A stretch of 64,000 bases of DNA from Adhaeribacter pallidiroseus (GCF_003340495.1 NZ_QASA01000001.1:1798001-1862000), one strand, 5' to 3'; counted from the stretch's first letter, positions 50,285 through 61,411 are shown. Program-made: numbers and translations. Notes: generated by a model from the sequence alone, not told the origin.

Positions 50285-51422
50285 AATAGTTGTTGTATTG
50301 CTTTTAAATTTATTTATAAGCACATTATCTTATTCTCAGAATGTTTTAGAAGGAGCTAAAGGCAATAGCTCGATTGATTATACGCAATATGGTGGAGGCA
50401 TTGTTACTCTAAATGCAGCAGATAAAAAGTTAGAAATTGGATATATTAATTATAAATTCAAAACTGTACCTATTCAAAATGGTTTAGTTAATCGCTATTC
50501 AGAAAGACCAATATGGTACGGGTTTACTGTCAGTGGGAAAGCTCTAAATGATTATAGCACAATTTTTTCTAACGGAAAAGTTTCACCAGCTTCTGATATA
50601 AAAATCAGGTTTGGGTATAGAATAGATGGTGACCCATCAAGTTCTATAGGTAATTCTATTGTAATAGATTCAATAAAAATACTTGCAGAAGAGCGCGCGA
50701 ATCCTAGAACAACTCAACAAAGAAAAAACTCTATTGACGTTCGCATGGGTGTATTAACAGCAGCATTAGCACCGCCTCCAGAATTATGGCTTATAACAAG
50801 AGGGGGGTATGAAGTAAGTAAATTCAAACTATATAATCAAAGTCTACCATTTGATAGTCAATTTAATTCTTTGCGATTCGATGGCTTCAATGGCCAGATT
50901 GGATTAAATTATTGGCATCCTAAGTTTAATATTTTTAAAAATGATGTTATTTTATTAGCTGGTTTAACTATTGGCTTAAGAAAACAAAACAATGTTGATG
51001 ATTTAACAGAAGTTCGGGCCGAAGATGTAACAATTTCAACAAATTCTATTACAGGAACTACCAGAAGTTTTAAGAGTGAGAATGTTGGTTTCTCTGGCAA
51101 TTACCAGACATTTACTTCTTTTCCTATAAACTTTGATCTGTATTTTAAACCTCATAAATTAGAGAATGCTGCGTTTTCACTTTATGGAAGAGCGAATTCT
51201 TATTATGGTAGGAATGGTTCTGAAATGGAGAACGGAAGGCAATTTCCGGTGAATTTAGGTGTTGGATTTTATCTGTTGAGTAAGAATTGGTTAGCTAATC
51301 CATTGGGAGGAATTACTCTGGAATTATCAGATTCATTTCAAACATTATCTGCGGACAGCTTCAAAGACAGATTGATTTTTAATATTGTAACTCGTGTAAA
51401 CATTGTTCAATTTCGTGAGTAA
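50277..51422 (+). CDS. Outer-membrane-barrel-like hypothetical protein
   Basis: 381 residues from ATG 50277, which gives a clean signal peptide (YKIVVVLLLNLFISTLSYS, cleavage before QN). ATG 50265 is four codons upstream. The mature part has alternating aromatic/polar strands such as GYINYKFKTV, LNYWHPKFNIF, PINFDLYFKPHK and FPVNLGVGFYLLSKNW, and ends in NIVTRVNIVQF, typical of an outer-membrane beta-barrel. Family unknown. AT-rich, distinct in base composition from flanking conserved genes, suggesting acquisition. Confidence 0.65.
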   Translation: MYKIVVVLLLNLFISTLSYSQNVLEGAKGNSSIDYTQYGGGIVTLNAADKKLEIGYINYKFKTVPIQNGLVNRYSERPIWYGFTVSGKALNDYSTIFSNGKVSPASDIKIRFGYRIDGDPSSSIGNSIVIDSIKILAEERANPRTTQQRKNSIDVRMGVLTAALAPPPELWLITRGGYEVSKFKLYNQSLPFDSQFNSLRFDGFNGQIGLNYWHPKFNIFKNDVILLAGLTIGLRKQNNVDDLTEVRAEDVTISTNSITGTTRSFKSENVGFSGNYQTFTSFPINFDLYFKPHKLENAAFSLYGRANSYYGRNGSEMENGRQFPVNLGVGFYLLSKNWLANPLGGITLELSDSFQTLSADSFKDRLIFNIVTRVNIVQFRE

Positions 51423-51479
51423 GTATTTATAAGGTAAATGTTAAATTGTTCTATTTTAATTTCATTAAATGAGCGTAGT

Positions 51480-52496
51480 ATGAATAATAAATATTTAGCT
51501 TTATTTCTTGTGTTTATAAGCTTATTTTATAAGAGCTATTCTCAAGTTACTGGTAATTCACAAACCAAAAATGATGACCAAAGCCGAACGTTGTTATTAA
51601 CTAAGATTGAAGGAATTAATGAACAAATTAATGATAAAAAGGCTGATAGAAAAGAAATTAAAAATATAGCTGATGATATTAATATTACATTAACTTCATT
51701 TGATCAAATCATAAAACCCGATGTAGATAATAATGAATTATCTAGATTACAAACGGAATTAAACAAAACAAGAAAAATATCGAAAGTTGAACAGATATAT
51801 TATTTATTTATCGCTAACTTTAGGCCCCTAAGTGCAAGATTTACATCTATATCAAAACAAAATAATAATCTTGAATTGCAAAATTTAGTTTCTACTATAT
51901 CAAATAGACTTGGTGAGTATGATCCTTATAGAATTATAAACATGGGCATCTCACTAAATGATGAGGTTGCAGATTCTGACATTGATGAATTAAATATTAG
52001 CAAAATTAATGCTACATACACGAGAGATAATTATTTAAAGTTAAAAAGCGAATTGAAAGAACAAATCCAAAATATTAAATCTTCATTAGATAAACAAATA
52101 AAAACCCTTGATGATGAGATAAGTGCTTTAAATAACGAGAGGTTCTCTTTACAAGATCAAATTGAAAAGAAAGCTGAAACAGATGAAACTATCTTTAAAT
52201 GGGGTTTTCCTGTATTTATTATTTTTATCTTATTGATTTACTTAATCCCTTTATTACTGTTCAAATATCGGAATGTACAGCAAAGTGATAGTACTAGTGG
52301 AGATGTTACAATTTATAGTGCAATTTATGGCGCTGGCCTGGTTACAGAAATAATTACTGTGTTTTTATTAACATCAACCATTTTGCTTTTAGGATTAACA
52401 GACAAACTGAATTCGGAAATACTTGGAACATTAATTGGTGGTATTTCTGGATTCGTTTTAGGTAGAGCAGTTCAAAAGAAAAGTTCTACTCCATAA
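51480..52496 (+). CDS. Coiled-coil protein with signal peptide and two C-terminal membrane helices
   Basis: 338 residues from ATG 51480: signal-like start NNKYLALFLVFISLFYKSYS, then a long Lys/Glu/Asn-rich helical region (residues 30-250) with coiled-coil heptads near the end (LDDEISALNNERFSLQDQIEKK), membrane helix FPVFIIFILLIYLIPLLLF, loop, and a hydrophobic hairpin with GTLIGGISGFVLGRAVQKK. The frame is open to 51438 but the chosen ATG fits the signal. Unknown family; very AT-rich. Confidence 0.6.
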   Translation: MNNKYLALFLVFISLFYKSYSQVTGNSQTKNDDQSRTLLLTKIEGINEQINDKKADRKEIKNIADDINITLTSFDQIIKPDVDNNELSRLQTELNKTRKISKVEQIYYLFIANFRPLSARFTSISKQNNNLELQNLVSTISNRLGEYDPYRIINMGISLNDEVADSDIDELNISKINATYTRDNYLKLKSELKEQIQNIKSSLDKQIKTLDDEISALNNERFSLQDQIEKKAETDETIFKWGFPVFIIFILLIYLIPLLLFKYRNVQQSDSTSGDVTIYSAIYGAGLVTEIITVFLLTSTILLLGLTDKLNSEILGTLIGGISGFVLGRAVQKKSSTP

Positions 52497-52678
52497 TAAA
52501 TATTATTTTTATAGCTAAAACTACTTCTTGGTTTGTTTAAGAATCTTTCCGTATTATTAATAGCTTCACTTATTCTCGTTAATTTTATACAGCACTTAGT
52601 TGCATTTTTTGTTGTCAGTTAATTTATAATGATATTCTATAAAGTTTTAATAAGTAAATAAGTAATCATTCAAATACC

Positions 52679-54802
52679 ATGAAACTTGTTTCTAAAGAAA
52701 TTCGCAATGCGGTTGTTGATAGATTAGAAAAATCTATCAGCGCGCAGAAAGCAGTTGTAGACAAAATTCGGGAAGGCCGGCCATTGGATGCTGAGCCTGA
52801 TGAAAACCGAAAGATAGCCTATATTCAAAAGAAATTGGATGTAAGCGCAGCTATTGCAAAAAGAATAGCCAATTACGAAGATCCCAAGACGCTTCCCTTA
52901 ACACCGATAAAGCAATCTAAAGCCGAGAGTATTCAAGGTTCCACCGTTGATTTTTTAGATGTTTGTTTTTTAGATGAGGCCCGGGCAGCTTCGAGATCTG
53001 TTGCGAGAGTTGCTTATTGGAATGGTGATCCTCAAGGAACAGGCTTCATGGTGTCGCCTAATCTTTTTTTAACTAATCAGCATGTCATTCAAAATAAAGA
53101 ACAGGCTAAAAGCTTTTTGTTGGAATTTGATTATGAGTTAGATTCTAAACGCAAGGTATTGCCTTTTACAAGGTTTAAACTAGACCCTGATAAACTTTTT
53201 TTATCTGACTCGGAAGATGATTTGGATTTTACTTTAGTTGCTGTTGGCGAACGAGTAGATGGTTTATGCAATTTAGAAGATTTTGGTTTTCTACCACTTA
53301 TTAATTCTATTGACAAGCATATTAGAGCCATGTTTGTCAATATTATTCAACATCCGGAAGGAAAACATAAACAATTAGTACTGCGTGAAAATCGGATTTT
53401 ATTTAGTTCACCTAACACTTTAATTTATGGTTCCGATACATTACCAGGAGCTTCTGGTTCACCGGTATTTAACGATGATTGGGAAGTAGTAGGATTACAT
53501 CATTATGGTGAACCGTACCGAGCTCTTCTTGATCCCGCTAATCTAAATCAGAGCTTGCCTCAAAGTGGTAATGAAGGTATCCGTATAAGTTCAATCATGA
53601 ATCACTTAAACGCTGAAATTAATACAATGACATCAGTCCAAGCAGTCTTAGTGAAGGAAGCATTAAATCCAAAATTTAGATCTCCAAGTTTGTTGAATGA
53701 AAAGAGTCAATCAGAAAGTACTGTAGTAGTTGAGAACAATAAGTATATGCAAGAAAATCTAGCTTCTTCCGGAGGATTATCTAATCCCCAAGTAGCCCCT
53801 AATGGCACGGTTACGTGGACCATTCCCTTATCTGTTTCTATTCAGCTAGGTAATCATTCTGTTTCTGAAAATGCATCAACAAATCAGTTAAACAGTAAAG
53901 CAAGATCTTCTGAAATAGAAACAAAATCAGAAGCGGAAAATTTTAAACCGGATCCTGATTTCACCAATCGCCATGGTTATGATCCAAATTTCTTAGGTAT
54001 AAAAGTTAAACTTCCTACCTTATCAAACGAACAGAAGCAAACTGCTGCCCGTAATAAATTAGCAAAAGAAGAAGATGATCCTTACGAATTGAAATACCAA
54101 CACTTTAGCCTTGTTATGCATGGAAAACGGAAATTGCCCTTCTATACAGCCGTTAATATTGACGGCGCTTCCGTTATTAACATTAACCGAGATACCGGGA
54201 AGATTACAAGAGTGGAGAACCCCGGATTTGAGGCCGCGGAAGCTTATGAAAAATGGTACGATGATGAACGGATTGATGTAGATGAACGAAGTACGCAGAA
54301 GCTTTATAATGATCCTTTTATGAAAAAATACTTTCAACGGGGGCACCTAGTAAAACGCACTGATCCATCCTGGGGAAACCCGGAACGAGCCATGCGCGCG
54401 CAGGCTGATACGTTTCATTTCACAAACTGTTCCCCCCAACACAAAGGATTCAACCCGATTACAACCAGATGGGCTGGAGTAGAAAACTGGATAACTAAAG
54501 AAAGCGATAAATCTAATATCCGGGTAACTGTATTTAGCGGCCCAATTTTCGAGGATACTGATCCTGAGATAAGCTCTATTAAAATACCAATGAAGTTCTG
54601 GAAGATAATTGTTTGGATCGAAGATGGCAATCTCCAAACTATGGGGATTTTAGCCGATCAAAGTGATTTAGTGAATGCTTCTTTGGCAGACCGCGGGCAG
54701 GAGAATCTGGGTCAGTTACCTAATAATTTCATCAAAGTTGAACAGTGTCCAATATTAGATATTCAGAATTTAACTGGACTTAATTTTGAAAGTCTAAAGT
54801 AA
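52679..54802 (+). CDS. Fusion of trypsin-like serine protease and DNA/RNA non-specific endonuclease
   Basis: 707 residues, no signal peptide. Domain order: helical N-terminal module (1-80); trypsin-like protease (about 100-310) with His135 in LTNQHVIQ, Asp183 in DDLDFTLVAVG and Ser259 in PGASGSPVF; a linker (320-430); and a NUC-type nuclease (about 465-700) with the His556 of QRGHLVKR (usual DRGH) and metal-ligand Asn583 in FHFTNCSPQHKGFN. All four catalytic residues are present, so both activities are plausible. Similar modular protease/nuclease architectures occur in bacterial conflict systems, where proteolysis may control an effector; the self-activation idea is inference. Confidence 0.85.
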   Translation: MKLVSKEIRNAVVDRLEKSISAQKAVVDKIREGRPLDAEPDENRKIAYIQKKLDVSAAIAKRIANYEDPKTLPLTPIKQSKAESIQGSTVDFLDVCFLDEARAASRSVARVAYWNGDPQGTGFMVSPNLFLTNQHVIQNKEQAKSFLLEFDYELDSKRKVLPFTRFKLDPDKLFLSDSEDDLDFTLVAVGERVDGLCNLEDFGFLPLINSIDKHIRAMFVNIIQHPEGKHKQLVLRENRILFSSPNTLIYGSDTLPGASGSPVFNDDWEVVGLHHYGEPYRALLDPANLNQSLPQSGNEGIRISSIMNHLNAEINTMTSVQAVLVKEALNPKFRSPSLLNEKSQSESTVVVENNKYMQENLASSGGLSNPQVAPNGTVTWTIPLSVSIQLGNHSVSENASTNQLNSKARSSEIETKSEAENFKPDPDFTNRHGYDPNFLGIKVKLPTLSNEQKQTAARNKLAKEEDDPYELKYQHFSLVMHGKRKLPFYTAVNIDGASVININRDTGKITRVENPGFEAAEAYEKWYDDERIDVDERSTQKLYNDPFMKKYFQRGHLVKRTDPSWGNPERAMRAQADTFHFTNCSPQHKGFNPITTRWAGVENWITKESDKSNIRVTVFSGPIFEDTDPEISSIKIPMKFWKIIVWIEDGNLQTMGILADQSDLVNASLADRGQENLGQLPNNFIKVEQCPILDIQNLTGLNFESLK

Positions 54803-54914
54803 TAAATATTTGCTTATAAAATATTTAAAGTTTTTAGGTTTCAAAATATAGTTATATTTATAAGACAATAATACTTTAATAAAGCCTTTATATATTTTTC
54901 TTTCAAAAAGTTAC

Positions 54915-54949
54915 AAAAAAAGCCCTCCCGAAAACTCAGGAAGGCTTTT
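54915..54949 (-). terminator. dnaK terminator
   Basis: On the minus strand AAGCCTTCCTGAG-TTTT-CGGGAGGGCTT-type hairpin with a seven-T tract, 20 bases after the dnaK stop. Confidence 0.85.
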
Positions 54950-54968
54950 GTATTAATTTTTAAGAATA

Positions 54969-56927
54969 TTACTTATTACCGTCTACTTCTTCGTAGTCTA
55001 CGTCGGTTACGTGATCGGCGGTGCCGTTACCGTTCTGGGATGGGCCGCCTTGCGGACCACCCGCTCCTTGACCGTTAAAGCCGGCGCCACCATCGGCACC
55101 CGCTCCTGGGTTAGCGCCACCAGTTGCCGCGTACATTTCTTGCGAAGCGGCTTGCCAGGCGTTGTTCAGGTTGTTAATAGCCGTGTCAATGCCAGCAATA
55201 TCTTTGCTGCCGTGGGCGGTACGTAACTCGACTAAGGCACCTTCAATCGCCGATTTGTTACCTGTCGATAGCTTATCGCCGTATTCTTTCAACTGTTTCT
55301 CGGTTTGGAAGATCATCGAGTCAGCAGTGTTTAATTTTTCTACTTGTTCTTTGGCTAAACGGTCCGATTCGGCGTTCGCGGCAGCTTCCTGACGCATGCG
55401 TTCGATTTCGGCTTCAGATAAACCAGAAGAAGCTTCGATTCGGATTTTCTGCTCTTTACCGGTACCTTTATCGCGGGCCGATACGTGCAGAATACCGTTG
55501 GCATCAATGTCAAACGTTACTTCGATTTGCGGAACACCACGAGGAGCTGGCGGAATATCGGCTAAGTGGAACCGGCCAATCGTACGATTATCACGGGCCA
55601 TCGGGCGCTCACCTTGCAACACGTGAATCTCCACGGATGGTTGGTTATCCGAAGCAGTCGAGAAAGTCTCGGACTTCTTGGTCGGAATAGTGGTGTTCGA
55701 CTCAATCAGTTTGGTCATTACGCCTCCCATGGTTTCGATACCTAAGGAAAGCGGCGTTACGTCTAACAGCAACACATCTTTTACTTCACCGGTTAATACC
55801 CCACCCTGGATAGCGGCACCAATAGCAACTACTTCGTCCGGGTTAACGCCTTTAGAAGGCTTCTTGCCAAAGTGTTTTTCTACTTCTTCCTGGATGCGCG
55901 GAATACGGGTAGAACCACCTACCAAGATTACTTCATCAATATCCGTTGTACTTACGCCGGCATCTTTCAAAGCTTGACGAACCGGATCCATCGAACGACG
56001 AACCAAGCTATCGGCTAAAGCTTCGAATTTAGCGCGGCTTAATTTGCGTACTAAGTGTTTCGGGCCAGTTTGGGTAGCCGTGATGTACGGCAAGTTAATT
56101 TCAGTTTCCTGCGAGCTGGATAATTCCACTTTCGCTTTTTCAGCGGCTTCTTTCAAACGCTGTAGAGCCATCGGATCGGTGCGCAAATCCATGTTTTCTT
56201 CCGACTTAAATTCGTCGGCTAACCAGTTAATAATTACCTGGTCGAAGTCGTCACCCCCTAAGTGGGTATCCCCGTTAGTAGAAAGTACTTCAAAAACGCC
56301 GTCGCCTAATTCCAGGATAGAAATATCAAATGTACCGCCACCTAAATCGTAAACAGCAATTTTTTGATCTTTATGTTTTTTATCTAAGCCATAAGCCAAA
56401 GCCGCCGCTGTAGGCTCGTTAATAATCCGTTTAACATCTAAGCCCGCAATCGCACCCGCTTCTTTCGTAGCTTGACGCTGGGCATCGTTAAAGTAAGCCG
56501 GTACGGTAATTACGGCTTCGCTAACGCTAGTACCTAAATAATCTTCGGCGGTTTGCTTCATTTTTTGCAAAACCATGGCCGAAATTTCTTGTGGCGTGTA
56601 CTGGCGATCGCCAATTTTAACCCGCACGGTATTGTTGCTGCCTTGAACAACTTCGTAAGAAACGTTTTTTAACTCGGAAGTTACTTCGGAGTAACCCCGG
56701 CCCATGAAACGCTTAATAGAAGCAATGGTATTTTTAGGGTTAGTGATTGCCTGGCGTTTCGCCGGGTCACCTACTTTCCGTTCGCCGTTACCATTATCCA
56801 GGAATGCCACGATAGAAGGAGTTGTTCTCCGGCCTTCGCTGTTCGGAATTACTACCGGCTCATTACCCTCCATTACTGCCACGCACGAATTGGTAGTTCC
56901 TAAGTCAATGCCTATTATTTTTCCCAT
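54969..56927 (-). CDS. dnaK: Chaperone protein DnaK (Hsp70)
   Basis: 652 residues, full length. ATPase domain starts [18 protein letters not shown] and has [19 protein letters not shown] near 196-214 and [16 protein letters not shown] near 336-351; the substrate-binding domain follows ([20 protein letters not shown]). C-terminal Gly-rich linker and acidic end [11 protein letters not shown]. Folds and disaggregates proteins with ClpB, encoded 1.1 kb away on the same strand. Monocistronic; dnaJ and grpE are not in the window. Confidence 0.98.
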   Translation of the reverse strand: MGKIIGIDLGTTNSCVAVMEGNEPVVIPNSEGRRTTPSIVAFLDNGNGERKVGDPAKRQAITNPKNTIASIKRFMGRGYSEVTSELKNVSYEVVQGSNNTVRVKIGDRQYTPQEISAMVLQKMKQTAEDYLGTSVSEAVITVPAYFNDAQRQATKEAGAIAGLDVKRIINEPTAAALAYGLDKKHKDQKIAVYDLGGGTFDISILELGDGVFEVLSTNGDTHLGGDDFDQVIINWLADEFKSEENMDLRTDPMALQRLKEAAEKAKVELSSSQETEINLPYITATQTGPKHLVRKLSRAKFEALADSLVRRSMDPVRQALKDAGVSTTDIDEVILVGGSTRIPRIQEEVEKHFGKKPSKGVNPDEVVAIGAAIQGGVLTGEVKDVLLLDVTPLSLGIETMGGVMTKLIESNTTIPTKKSETFSTASDNQPSVEIHVLQGERPMARDNRTIGRFHLADIPPAPRGVPQIEVTFDIDANGILHVSARDKGTGKEQKIRIEASSGLSEAEIERMRQEAAANAESDRLAKEQVEKLNTADSMIFQTEKQLKEYGDKLSTGNKSAIEGALVELRTAHGSKDIAGIDTAINNLNNAWQAASQEMYAATGGANPGAGADGGAGFNGQGAGGPQGGPSQNGNGTADHVTDVDYEEVDGNK

Positions 56928-57271
56928 TTTGTATATAGTTTTATTTTTGAAATCTTGTTCGATTTATGTTACTGCTCTAATAACAAGGGATATGCCAACC
57001 GGTATTTTGAGCTGGTTTTGTGACATATTGTCATTTCACTATTACTCCACTATTTTATCTGCTTTTAACCCAGTATAATTTTAACCCAGTATAAATTACC
57101 GAATTGGCTTCTAATTAATAATAGATTTATGCTTAAACAGGCAATTCTGGCGGTGGTTGGCGATTTTGCAGGAAAGCCTGGCGGCCATCATTCTCACTTA
57201 TTAAACCCGTAAAATAATTTATATTAGTGGGTTAGAGGTGGGTTGGCGGGATAGATTGGTTTTGGTGCTGC

Positions 57272-57847
57272 TTAGCGTACTCCTTTTTTTAAATTTTTTA
57301 CCTCGTCTATGGTTAAGTTTCGCCATTCACCAGGATCTAAACCTTCTATTTTTAATAAACCAATACTTACCCGTATCAGCCGCAAGGTGGGAAAGCCTAC
57401 GGTAGCGGTCATTTTGCGAACCTGCCGGTTCATGCCTTGCGTAAGGGAAATTTGCAGCCAACTCGTCGGGATATTTTGCCGGTACCGGATAGGTTTAGCA
57501 CGTTCCCAAATAGTTGGGGGAGTGGGCAGGAGCGTAGCTTTAGCAGGTGCAGTTTTGATATTTTTTAAAAAAACGCCATTCCGGAGCATTTGTAAAGCTT
57601 TTTCATCCGGAATATTTTCTACTTGCGCCCAGTAAGTTTTCTCAATTTTAAATTTTGGATCAGAAAGGCGGTGCTGAAGCGCTTTATCGTCGGTCAATAA
57701 TACCAAGCCTTCACTGTCGTAATCCAAGCGGCCGACCGGGTAAATATTAGGCACGGGTACAAAATCTTTAAGCGTAAGCCGCCCGTATTCGTCGGTAAAC
57801 TGCGTGAGCACTTCATAAGGTTTATTGACGATGATGTAGGTGTACAA
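57272..57847 (-). CDS. rRNA large subunit pseudouridine synthase, RluE-like
   Basis: 191 residues. Family catalytic motif VGRLDYDSEGLVLLTDD (about 37-53) with the active-site Asp, plus MNRQVRKMTATVGFPTLRLI near 140-159 (RluE/RsuA type). No S4 domain, as in RluE, which modifies U2457 of 23S rRNA in E. coli. Begins YTYIIVNKPYEVLTQF. Assignment to RluE rather than RluB/F rests on the short length and sequence pattern. Confidence 0.9.
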   Translation of the reverse strand: MYTYIIVNKPYEVLTQFTDEYGRLTLKDFVPVPNIYPVGRLDYDSEGLVLLTDDKALQHRLSDPKFKIEKTYWAQVENIPDEKALQMLRNGVFLKNIKTAPAKATLLPTPPTIWERAKPIRYRQNIPTSWLQISLTQGMNRQVRKMTATVGFPTLRLIRVSIGLLKIEGLDPGEWRNLTIDEVKNLKKGVR

Positions 57848-58030
57848 GAGATGTGGAGTAATTCCCGGAACAAAGATAATTTAAAATTTTCTGTTCTTCA
57901 GGAAGAAACTGTTTTACTACGTAGCCCAATAGTTTCCTTCTGCATGACACCTTTTGGAGTTGTACATTTACAGTAAAATTAATTTTCTTATTACTGTAGG
58001 TAATTGGAAGTACTGGTTGTAGAAGTAAAC

Positions 58031-58060
58031 AAAAAAGCCCGGCTAAACCGGACTTTTTTT
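58031..58060 (-). terminator. clpB terminator
   Basis: Minus strand: AGTCCGG-TTTAG-CCGGGCT with a following T6 tract, 16 bases after the clpB stop; the opposite side also has a T run. Confidence 0.8.
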
Positions 58061-58075
58061 TATGGGCAAAACATC

Positions 58076-60694
58076 TTATTCACCAATCGGTATCTCAATA
58101 TCAATGTTGTTAAACTTAATGCGATCATCTTCCAGCACAGCTTCTACTACGGCATCTTTACGGATTTCGCCGGACAAGATGGCTTTGGATAACTCGTTCA
58201 GGATACGGGTTTGCAACACCCGTTTTAGCGGACGAGCCCCGAATTGCGGATCGTAACCTTGTTCGCCCAAGTAATCCAGCACTTCGTCGGTTGCTTCCAG
58301 ACGGATACCGGATTCCTGTAAGCGGTCCTGAATATGCCGGAACTGAATGGTAACAATCTTGCGTAACTCGCTTTGAGCCAACGGACGGAACATGATCAAT
58401 TCGTCGATCCGGTTCAAAAACTCGGGCCGGACGGTTTGTTTCAGCAATTCAAAAACCTCGTCTTTGGTTCGCTCAATTACCTGTTCGCGGTTGTACTCTT
58501 CCATAGCGGCAAAATTGCTCTGAATGATATGCGCCCCAATGTTCGAAGTCATGATGATGATGGTATTTTTAAAATTTGCTACCCGGCCTTTATTATCCGT
58601 TAAGCGGCCATCATCCAGCACTTGCAACAAAATGTTAAATACATCCGGGTGCGCTTTTTCAATCTCATCCAACAAAATAACACTGTAGGGTTTCCGACGC
58701 ACGGCTTCGGTTAATTGACCCCCTTCATCATAGCCCACGTATCCCGGAGGCGCGCCAATCAAACGGCTTACGGCATGGCGTTCCTGGTATTCACTCATAT
58801 CAATCCGCACCATGTTATTCTCGTCGTTGAACAAGAAATCGGCTAGTGCTTTGGCTAACTCGGTTTTACCCACCCCGGTAGTTCCCAGGAAAATAAACGA
58901 ACCAATGGGGCGTTTGGGGTCTTGTAAACCCGCCCGGCTGCGACGCACGGCATCCGAAATAGCCGCAATCGCTTCTTCCTGACCCGCCACGCGTTTACCC
59001 AGTTCTTCTTCTAGATTCAGGAGTTTTTCGCGGTCGCTTTGCAGCATTTTGCTTACCGGAATACCCGTCCATTTGGCTACTACTTCGGCTATATCTTCGG
59101 AGGTAACTTCTTCTTTCAGCATGGGGTTCCCATCCTGGTTGGCTTCTACCTGCTGCTGCAATTCTTTTAATTTCTGCTCGGCTTCGGTAATTTTACCGTA
59201 ACGCAGCTCGGCTACCCGGCCGTAATCGCCTTGGCGTTCCGCTTGGTCAGCCTCCAGTTTAAATTGCTCGATCAGTTCTTTTTGTTTCTGGATGCCTTCG
59301 ATGACCTGCTTTTCGTTTTGCCATTTGGCTTTCAAATCGTCGCGTTTACCGCTTAAATCGGCAATTTCGCGGGAAAGTACGCTTTCTTTATCTTTATCGT
59401 TTTCGCGGCGGATGGCTTCGCGTTCGATTTCCAGTTGCATAATACGGCGTTGCAATTCATCTAGCTCCACCGGCAGCGAGTCAATCTCAATGCGCAGTTT
59501 AGCGGCGGCTTCGTCCATTAAGTCAATGGCTTTATCGGGCAGAAAACGGTCGGAAATATACCGGCTCGATAACTCCACCGACGCAATAATAGCATCGTCT
59601 TTTATGCGTACACCGTGGTGCAATTCGTATTTATCTTTAATACCGCGCAAGATCGAAATGGCATCCGGAATACTCGGCTCATCTACCGTTACAGCCTGGA
59701 AGCGGCGTTCCAGAGCTTTATCTTTCTCGATGTATTTCTGGTATTCTTTTAAAGTGGTCGCACCAATGGCATGTAATTCACCGCGAGCCAAAGCTGGTTT
59801 TAACAAGTTAGCCGCGTCCATGGCCCCTTCACCGCCACCGCCGGCCCCGATTAAAGTATGCATCTCGTCAATAAAGAGAATAATTTCGCCTTCCGAATCG
59901 GTTACTTCTTTGATAACGGCTTTTAAACGTTCTTCAAATTCGCCTTTGTATTTGGCGCCGGCTACCAGTAAACCCATATCCAAACTCATCAAGGTTTTGG
60001 ATTTTAAATTTTCGGGCACGTCGCCGGACACAATGCGCTGCGCTAAACCTTCTACAATGGCCGTTTTACCTACGCCGGGCTCACCCAGTAATACCGGATT
60101 GTTTTTGGTACGACGCGATAATATTTGCAAAACCCGCCGGATTTCTTCATCGCGGCCAATTACCGGGTCTATTTTACCGGACTGCGCCAGCTCGTTCAGG
60201 TTTTTTGAATATTTTTTGAGCGAGTTGTACTTGGTTTCGGCGTTTTGATCGGTAACTTTTTCGCCACCCCGTAATTCTTTAATGGCGGCTTTTAAATGCT
60301 TTTCGTTAAACCCAACGTCTTTCAGCAAAGTGGCTACGTTATCGCGACCCGCTAAAATGCCCAATAATATATGCTCAATGGCCACGTATTCATCTTTAAA
60401 CTCTTTCAGGTAAGAGGTGGCTTTTTGCAAAGCGGCGGCAGCATCATTGCTCAAATAAGGACTGCCCCCGCTTACCTTCGGGTATTTTTCTACAATTTCG
60501 TCGAGTTTGGTGGTTAAAATATGCTGGTTTACGCCCAGTTTCTTCACCAAAAAGGTAATTACATTTTCGTCGGTTTGGAGGATGCCTTTTAGTATGTGGC
60601 CAGTCTCCACGACCTGTTGCTGGTTGCCACCCGCAATCTCTGTTGCTTTCTGGATGGCTTCCTGCGATTTAATGGTATAATTATTAAAGTTCAT
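58076..60694 (-). CDS. clpB: ATP-dependent disaggregase ClpB
   Basis: 872 residues, full-length hexameric AAA+ unfoldase. N domain (1-145); NBD1 with Walker [17 protein letters not shown] near 205-220 and Walker [17 protein letters not shown]; the long coiled-coil M domain (about 405-530: [20 protein letters not shown]…) that distinguishes ClpB from ClpA/ClpC; NBD2 with [17 protein letters not shown] near 606-622 and [20 protein letters not shown]. Works with DnaK to recover aggregated proteins. Monocistronic. Confidence 0.98.
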   Translation of the reverse strand: MNFNNYTIKSQEAIQKATEIAGGNQQQVVETGHILKGILQTDENVITFLVKKLGVNQHILTTKLDEIVEKYPKVSGGSPYLSNDAAAALQKATSYLKEFKDEYVAIEHILLGILAGRDNVATLLKDVGFNEKHLKAAIKELRGGEKVTDQNAETKYNSLKKYSKNLNELAQSGKIDPVIGRDEEIRRVLQILSRRTKNNPVLLGEPGVGKTAIVEGLAQRIVSGDVPENLKSKTLMSLDMGLLVAGAKYKGEFEERLKAVIKEVTDSEGEIILFIDEMHTLIGAGGGGEGAMDAANLLKPALARGELHAIGATTLKEYQKYIEKDKALERRFQAVTVDEPSIPDAISILRGIKDKYELHHGVRIKDDAIIASVELSSRYISDRFLPDKAIDLMDEAAAKLRIEIDSLPVELDELQRRIMQLEIEREAIRRENDKDKESVLSREIADLSGKRDDLKAKWQNEKQVIEGIQKQKELIEQFKLEADQAERQGDYGRVAELRYGKITEAEQKLKELQQQVEANQDGNPMLKEEVTSEDIAEVVAKWTGIPVSKMLQSDREKLLNLEEELGKRVAGQEEAIAAISDAVRRSRAGLQDPKRPIGSFIFLGTTGVGKTELAKALADFLFNDENNMVRIDMSEYQERHAVSRLIGAPPGYVGYDEGGQLTEAVRRKPYSVILLDEIEKAHPDVFNILLQVLDDGRLTDNKGRVANFKNTIIIMTSNIGAHIIQSNFAAMEEYNREQVIERTKDEVFELLKQTVRPEFLNRIDELIMFRPLAQSELRKIVTIQFRHIQDRLQESGIRLEATDEVLDYLGEQGYDPQFGARPLKRVLQTRILNELSKAILSGEIRKDAVVEAVLEDDRIKFNNIDIEIPIGE

Positions 60695-60910
60695 AGCTCA
60701 ATTTTCCTACGCTCACGGTTGTGCTCTGTTATTATCAAATTACTTTCCAGGCGCTTTCTTAATTTAAATCCGGAAAAAATGTCTGTAATTTTTAGGTAAA
60801 ATTTTAAAATTTAAGACATTATGGCTTAATGATTATTCCGTTTTAAGTTTAAGTATTTTCCCATAGAAAAAGTTAGAATTGGTTTTAATAAACCAGACAA
60901 CTTTCCTTTG

Positions 60911-61411
60911 TTATAGGTTAAGAATATGACTTAAAATAAAGAAGAAAAGATATAATCCGTAATAACCTATTAGAGCCAATGCTATAGTAACACAGGTTTT
61001 AAAAAAAGAATTTAGTTTAAAGAATGTTACCTCTAAACCAGCGTGTTCTTCATTTACCAGAACATGTTTTAAAGTAGAAGAAAACCGGTATAAATACCAA
61101 CTGGGCAAAAAATACAACGTTGCTTTGAATAAAGGACCTGTAATTCGGAGGATAAGGCCGGTGGTGGTATAGTCTATTCCGATCGGACCTTTTAATTCGT
61201 ACAGGGATCTGCGGATTAGAAAGTCATCGAGGAAGGTGTTAAAAGTAAAAGCTTTTATTACCCAATAAGCAACGAGTATAAACCCCATAATGGCAAGCAG
61301 TTTAGCCCATTTGGCTATTTGTCGCAAAAGCTGGCGTCTGGGAGCTATTGCCGGCCACCCGGCTGGTTGCGGTTCTAAAGCACCGCCTGAAGTTGGACTG
61401 GCCATATTCAT
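60911..61411 (-). CDS. Hypothetical membrane protein, 166 residues
   Basis: 166 residues. Pro/Gly/Ala-rich cytoplasmic N terminus (1-30), then about four hydrophobic segments (LLAIMGFILVAYWVIKAF, TGPLFKATLYFLPSWYLY, CVTIALALIGYYGLYLFFFI and neighbours). Resembles small DUF5362-like membrane proteins of Bacteroidota, but I am not certain of the family. Its position beside clpB does not indicate function. MASP, two codons in, is an alternative start. Confidence 0.65.
   Translation of the reverse strand: MNMASPTSGGALEPQPAGWPAIAPRRQLLRQIAKWAKLLAIMGFILVAYWVIKAFTFNTFLDDFLIRRSLYELKGPIGIDYTTTGLILRITGPLFKATLYFLPSWYLYRFSSTLKHVLVNEEHAGLEVTFFKLNSFFKTCVTIALALIGYYGLYLFFFILSHILNL

Noticed and set aside
59292-60248. 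318-codon plus-strand frame opposite clpB
   Set aside because: Antisense to an unmistakable ClpB; Ser/Arg-rich shadow.
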